64,000 nucleotides of DNA from an uncultured Coriobacteriaceae bacterium (GTDB lineage: Bacteria > Actinomycetota > Coriobacteriia > Coriobacteriales > Coriobacteriaceae), in the NCBI GenBank assembly GCA_944322305.1, contig CALUOP010000003.1, positions 62,001 through 126,000 on the forward strand. The letters run 5' to 3'. Below the pieces are notes generated by a model. That model saw only the letters and a program-made list of their open reading frames with translations, did no database searches and had not been told where the DNA came from. Every line of letters begins with the position of its first letter. Position 1 is the first letter of the stretch. Below are positions 60,486 through 64,000 of this stretch, in pieces. Position numbers and translations under genes: made by a program.

Positions 60486-61430
60486 TTAGAGCAGGCCGAC
60501 CAGATGGCCCACGATGCCCACGGCGAACATGCCGATGATGATGGCGATCGGGGAAACCTTCTTCTTGAGCAGCCAGCAGCACAGCAGCGTCACGCCCATG
60601 GCGGCGAGGCCAGGGATGAGCTGGTCGAGGTTCTGCTGCAGCGTGGTGACCTTCTCGATGTCCAAGCCGGTAGCGCCGAGCGAGGCGTACTGCGAAAGCG
60701 CGGTGTGGATGGCGTCCGCCACGCCCTGGCCGCCGGAGTTGGCGGTGTCGGCGATGGCGTTCCAATCGATGTAGGCACCCTCAGACTGCGTGACGGTGGA
60801 GACCACCGGCGCGAAGGAGATGGACACCCAGCGCTGAACCAGGCCGCCGATGACGAACATACCCAGGATGGAAGCGCCCTCGGTGATCTTGCCCATGAGG
60901 CCGCCGGAGAGGTCGTTGGTGATGGAGGTGCCCAGCTTGTAGCCGAACTCCTGCGTGTACCACTCGAAGGCCAGGCGGATGACGTTCCACGCCACGAAGA
61001 ACAGGATCGGGCCCATGATGGAGCCGCCCATTGCGAGCGAGGCGCCGAGCGCGCCGAGCAGCGGGCGCAGGGTGAACCAGAAGACCGGGTCGCCGACACC
61101 GGCGAGCGGGCCCATCATGCCCACCTTCACGCCCTGGATGGCCGCGTCCTCAACGGGGGAGCCGTTGGCGCGATCCTCCTCGAGCGCCATCGTAACGCCG
61201 ATAACCGGCGAGGAGACGTACGGATGGGTGTTGTAGAACTCCATGTGACGCTTGAGCGCCGCGATCTGATCCTCTTTGTTGGTGTACAGCTTCTTGATGG
61301 CGGGGATCATCGAGAAGCACCAACCGCCGTTCTGCATGCGCTCGTAGTTCCAGGAGCCCTGCAGATACTGATGACGGAACCACACCTTGAGGCGGTCGCT
61401 CTTGGAGAGGCTTACCTTCTTCTCTGCCAT
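60486..61430 (-). CDS. manZ: Mannose-family PTS system IID component
   Basis: A 314-residue EIID membrane subunit. Family features: WNYERMQNGGWCFSMIPAIKKLY, FYNTHPYVSSPVIGVTMALEE, GPLAGVGDPVFWFTLRPLLGALGASLA and the C-terminal helices LLCCWLLKKKVSPIAIIIGMF. It acts with EIIC in uptake and phosphorylation of mannose, glucose, glucosamine or related sugars. It follows manY by 18 bases. Confidence 0.93.
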   Translation of the reverse strand: MAEKKVSLSKSDRLKVWFRHQYLQGSWNYERMQNGGWCFSMIPAIKKLYTNKEDQIAALKRHMEFYNTHPYVSSPVIGVTMALEEDRANGSPVEDAAIQGVKVGMMGPLAGVGDPVFWFTLRPLLGALGASLAMGGSIMGPILFFVAWNVIRLAFEWYTQEFGYKLGTSITNDLSGGLMGKITEGASILGMFVIGGLVQRWVSISFAPVVSTVTQSEGAYIDWNAIADTANSGGQGVADAIHTALSQYASLGATGLDIEKVTTLQQNLDQLIPGLAAMGVTLLCCWLLKKKVSPIAIIIGMFAVGIVGHLVGLL

Positions 61431-61448
61431 GTTATGCCTCCTCCCTTC

Positions 61449-62261
61449 TTACTCGTAGTCATCGAGAATGTCGCCGAGCGGGTCACCGGAGCCGGCAACG
61501 CCGGAGCCGGACTTGGCGATCTCCTTGAGGCCCAGGTAGATAAGGGCCAGGGAGATGCCGATGACGCCGAGAGCGATCAGCGTGAGCTCGGAGATGGCGG
61601 CGAGGCAGAAGCCCAGCGCGAAGAACGGCCAGACCTCCTTGGTCGCCATCATGTTGATGACCATGGCGTAACCAACGGCAGCCACCATGCCGCCGCCGAT
61701 CGTCATGCCCTCGTTGAGCCACGCGGGCATCATGTTGAGCACGTCCATAACGGCAGCGGACGGGATGAAGCACAGTGCCGCGGCCGGGATGGCGATGCGG
61801 ACGCCCTGCAGGCAGATAGCCAGGATGGACCAGAAGTCGATGGCGGCGAAGTTGCCCTTGGCGGCCGCGCCGTCCATGATGTGGACGATCGGGATGGCGA
61901 TGGTGCGGACGATCATGGTCAGGAACAGGCCGGCGACCGAAAGCGGCACGGCCACGGCGATGGCCGTGGAGATGGCCTGACCCTGGTCGGCGCCCGAGTT
62001 GAGCGCGAGAACCATCAGAATGGCGGACGCCACCGAGGCGAGCGCCGCGTCAGGGGCAACGGCAGCGCCGACGTTGGCCCAGCCGAGGGCCATCATCTGC
62101 AGCGTGCCGCCCAGGATGATGCCGGCTTCCAGATGGCCGGTCACCAGGCCGATAAGCGTGCAGGCGACGAGCGGCTGATGGAACTGCCACTGATCCAGAA
62201 TGCCCTCCATACCAGCCAGGAAGGCGACGAACACAACTAGAATGATCTGAATAGGATCCAT
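61449..62261 (-). CDS. manY: Mannose-family PTS system IIC component
   Basis: A 270-residue EIIC membrane subunit with the family motifs AGMEGILDQWQFHQPLVACTLIGLVTG, GGTLQMMALGWANVGAAVAPDAALASV and MPAWLNEGMTIGGGMVAAVGYA. It forms the sugar channel with EIID. It lies 14 bases downstream of the EIIAB gene and is co-transcribed with it. Confidence 0.94.
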   Translation of the reverse strand: MDPIQIILVVFVAFLAGMEGILDQWQFHQPLVACTLIGLVTGHLEAGIILGGTLQMMALGWANVGAAVAPDAALASVASAILMVLALNSGADQGQAISTAIAVAVPLSVAGLFLTMIVRTIAIPIVHIMDGAAAKGNFAAIDFWSILAICLQGVRIAIPAAALCFIPSAAVMDVLNMMPAWLNEGMTIGGGMVAAVGYAMVINMMATKEVWPFFALGFCLAAISELTLIALGVIGISLALIYLGLKEIAKSGSGVAGSGDPLGDILDDYE

Positions 62262-62275
62262 TATCCCTCCCTACC

Positions 62276-63265
62276 TTATGCCTGTGCGGCCAATTCGGAC
62301 TTGGCCTTATTGATCATGGCGTCGAAACTCTCGGGCGAGTCGGCCGGAACCTTGCGGACGTCGAACTCGATGCCGCGCGCGGCGAGGTCCTCGAGGCACT
62401 TCACGTCGGCCTCGTCCATGGCGATGGCGTTGGTCACCACGACCTTGCCCACCGAGTGAGCCATGGAGCCCAGGTTGACGTGCTTGATGTCCACGCCGCC
62501 CTCGACGCACTTGAGCAGATCCTGCGGAGTCTCGAACAGCAGCATGGCCTTGGTGGCGCCGAAGCGCGGGTCCTTGGCGACCTCGATCATCTTCTCGATC
62601 GGGATAACGTGGGCCTTGACTCCGGGAGGCGCCGCCTGCTGGATCATGGTCTTGCGCAGCTCGTCGTGTGCGACGGCGTCGGAGACCACGATGATGCGGT
62701 CGGGGTTGGTCATCTTGGTCCACGTGGTAGCCACCTGCCCGTGCAGCAGGCGCGTGTCGACGCGGCAGAGCACGAACTTGATGTGGCCATCGCCCAGAAC
62801 GGTTCCGGGCGGGATGGCCCCCTGCGGAGCCGGCGCAGCCGCGGCGGCCGGTTTGGCCTCCTCGGGTTGCAGGCTCTCGGGCTTCACGCGGACGCCGTTA
62901 CGCGCCTCGGTGAAGATGTGCGCGGCGATATCGTGCGCGGTGTTCATGGTGAAGCGAGCAGAGTACGCCTCGATGAGCATCGGAAGGTTCAGACCCGTCA
63001 CGATAGCCCACTTCTCGTGGCTCTCGGCGAGGGCGCTGATCTGGTTGAAGGGCGTGCCTCCCCACAGATCAACGAGGAAGATGACCTCCTCCTGATCCTC
63101 GAAGGTGGCGACAGCCTCCTCGACCTTCTTGCGGAAGTCGTCGGGACCCATGCTCGGCATGAGCGTCACCGCAGCTGTGGCTTCCTGGTCGCCGAAGACC
63201 ATGGATCCGGTCATCTTGATACCGGTGGCCAGGTCGCCATGACTTGCTAGGACGATACCTACCAT
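62276..63265 (-). CDS. manX: Mannose-family PTS system IIAB component
   Basis: A 329-residue phosphotransfer protein. EIIA (about 1-130) has its phospho-His in VLASHGDLATG and EEVIFLVDLWGGTPFNQ. After an Ala/Pro linker (about 135-160), EIIB (about 165-328) has its phospho-His in VDTRLLHGQVATTW. Phosphate passes from HPr to EIIA, EIIB and the sugar. I use the ATG at 63265 preceded by AGAGGAGGTA; a GTG one codon earlier is possible. First gene of the operon. Confidence 0.94.
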   Translation of the reverse strand: MVGIVLASHGDLATGIKMTGSMVFGDQEATAAVTLMPSMGPDDFRKKVEEAVATFEDQEEVIFLVDLWGGTPFNQISALAESHEKWAIVTGLNLPMLIEAYSARFTMNTAHDIAAHIFTEARNGVRVKPESLQPEEAKPAAAAAPAPQGAIPPGTVLGDGHIKFVLCRVDTRLLHGQVATTWTKMTNPDRIIVVSDAVAHDELRKTMIQQAAPPGVKAHVIPIEKMIEVAKDPRFGATKAMLLFETPQDLLKCVEGGVDIKHVNLGSMAHSVGKVVVTNAIAMDEADVKCLEDLAARGIEFDVRKVPADSPESFDAMINKAKSELAAQA

Positions 63266-63499
63266 CACATTACCTCCTCTTTTTCTTCAAATTTCCAACA
63301 CAGCCGCATCCATTGTAGGGACGCCCTTGTGGCAAATCAACGTATTTGGAAGATTTCTTTCCGTCTATTCTTTTCCGTTAGGCGGAAAGCGCCACACCCT
63401 AGCATCGCGCTCTGCTTTGCCGGACAACATGGGATGCTGGCGTTTTCCTCGGCAAACAGCCGGGTACGCTCTGCTCCCGAAGCCCTGCGCACACGCAAG
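63266..63499 (-). promoter_or_regulatory. Promoter region of the mannose PTS operon
   Basis: On the minus strand TTGATT (63340-63335) and TACAAT (63317-63312) are separated by exactly 17 bases, a good sigma-70-type promoter, with a leader of about 45 bases. Upstream, TTCCG-TTAGG-CGGAA (about 63374-63388) is a palindrome that could bind a regulator. No sigma-54 -24/-12 box was found. Confidence 0.6.
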
Positions 63500-63570
63500 G
63501 GGCGGGCCCGGATACGCGCGGTTCTCGGTCACCAAAAGGTTACCGAAAACCCGCACATCCGAGCCCGCCC
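63500..63570. repeat. Long imperfect hairpin between asd and the PTS operon
   Basis: Arms of 34 and 33 bases (63500-63533 and 63538-63570) pair around AAAA. Outer GGGCGGGC/GCCCGCCC and CGGAT/ATCCG pair perfectly; mismatches recur about every 5-8 bases. It lies downstream of asd and upstream of the PTS promoter and has no T-run. It could be an RNA end structure, a small RNA or a REPIN-like repeat. Confidence 0.6.
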
Positions 63571-63689
63571 TGGAAAAAGATGCCGGGGCACGCTGCAGAA
63601 GGACAGGAGAAACGCAGCGGCGCCGTGCGGCAAACGGGAAAACATAATAGGACAGGCGCCGCTAAGGCCTGCCCGCGGCTTGGCTTTGT

Positions 63690-64000
63690 TTAAGCCTCGC
63701 GCTCGATAAGCGCCTGGGCGATCTGCACGGCGTTGGTGGCCGCGCCCTTGCGGATCTGATCGCCGCAGCACCACAGGCTGATGGCGTTCACGTCGTCGGG
63801 CGCCGAAAGGTCGCGGCGCACGCGACCCACGTACACCAGGTCCTTGTCGGTCGTCTCAAGCGGCATGGGGTAGCGGTCGCTCGCGTCGTCGGCGTCCGGG
63901 TAGTCAACCAGCTTCACGCCGGGCGCCACGGCGAGGATGGCCTTGGCCTCCTCGGGCGAGATGGGCTGCTCGAACTCGAGCGTGATGCTCTCGGAGTGGC
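63690..64000 (-). CDS. asd: Aspartate-semialdehyde dehydrogenase, C-terminal part (cut by window edge)
   Basis: About 103 C-terminal codons of Asd, which reduces aspartyl phosphate to aspartate semialdehyde for lysine, threonine and methionine synthesis. Seen: HSESITLEFEQPISPEEA and, near the end, DRYPMPLETTDKDLVYVGRVRRD, DDVNAISLWCCGDQIRKGAATNAVQIAQ. The gene enters from the right edge and stops at 63690. A weak hairpin (GGGCAGGCC...GCCTGTCC) with T-rich sequence follows at 63674-63646. Confidence 0.92.
   Translation of the reverse strand, partial: HSESITLEFEQPISPEEAKAILAVAPGVKLVDYPDADDASDRYPMPLETTDKDLVYVGRVRRDLSAPDDVNAISLWCCGDQIRKGAATNAVQIAQALIEREA

Noticed and set aside
63266-63499. Sigma-54 promoter with LevR-type control for the mannose PTS
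   Set aside because: No GG-N10-GC -24/-12 pattern; a good -35/-10 pair with a 17-base spacer is present instead.
1-64000. Long antisense open frames throughout the window
   Set aside because: They lie opposite clear genes and reflect high GC at third positions; they lack family motifs and ribosome sites.

Overview
The window is 64 kb of GC-rich (roughly two-thirds G+C) bacterial chromosome, densely packed with short operons on both strands. The gene set points to an anaerobic, host- or gut-type actinobacterium, most likely class Coriobacteriia (Olsenella/Collinsella/Atopobiaceae-like). It includes a mannose-family PTS with its DUF956 partner, rubrerythrin, oxygen-independent ThiH-type thiamine synthesis, an anaerobic cobaltochelatase, a siroheme sulfite-reductase-like fusion, BioY, HelD and a HsmA-like protein. 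The taxon is inferred from gene content and composition only.

Layout, left to right. 0-9 kb: a tetrapyrrole group (hemC; a CbiK/precorrin-2 dehydrogenase fusion), an APC permease, a large CoA-disulfide-reductase/rhodanese/siroheme-sulfite-reductase fusion, and a membrane protein. 8.5-13 kb: a TacAT-like toxin-antitoxin pair, rsmJ, a DUF4160 pair, and the PII-amtB ammonium operon. 13-21 kb: NUDIX, an RF-like rescue factor, pentapeptide protein, rubrerythrin, an MFS pump with its TetR regulator, AbrB- and HdeD-like proteins. 21-26 kb: trmL and the thiSFGHE operon. 26-41 kb: MFS exporter, glycerate kinase, GrpB, a UvrA paralogue, a HepT/MntA pair, HelD, membrane proteins, a Phd/ParE pair and DAHP synthase. 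41-50.9 kb: TetR/HsmA, a CPA2 antiporter, NusG-II, a TPR pair, SlyD and a condensed IorA-like ferredoxin protein. 51-59 kb: BioY, two divergent HTH genes, tRNA-Glu, and TetR with a MacB-type ABC exporter whose permease carries a very long coiled coil. 59-64 kb: DUF956, the mannose PTS operon and the end of asd.

The most unusual material lies between genes. At least four gaps (about 21.95, 45.7-46.4, 53.1-53.6 and 59.2-59.7 kb, perhaps also 29.2-29.5 kb) hold tandem arrays with a 30-bp period. Units in one half of each array face the opposite way from units in the other half. The arrays at 22, 46 and 53 kb share a consensus built around a GCGRAAA box and a TGATACGAA box. A second type (GTTGCCCGCGAGAACGACATC-like, split over two boxes) fills the 59 kb array and appears inside the 53 kb array. 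The core of these arrays matches a dispersed 10-mer, GGGCGAGAAG, which I counted 17 times. In genes it often encodes Gly-Glu-Lys in low-complexity linkers. I regard this repeat/motif system as the best candidate for something undescribed.

Other points of interest are REPIN-like inverted repeats (13.7 and 25.1 kb, the latter able to fold in two exclusive ways), a 54-bp relic of the sulfite-reductase fusion gene, a shared promoter-like element (TGTCCGCACG-N6-TANNAT) in front of three genes, and a MntA antitoxin fused to a DNA-binding domain with a 34-bp operator upstream.
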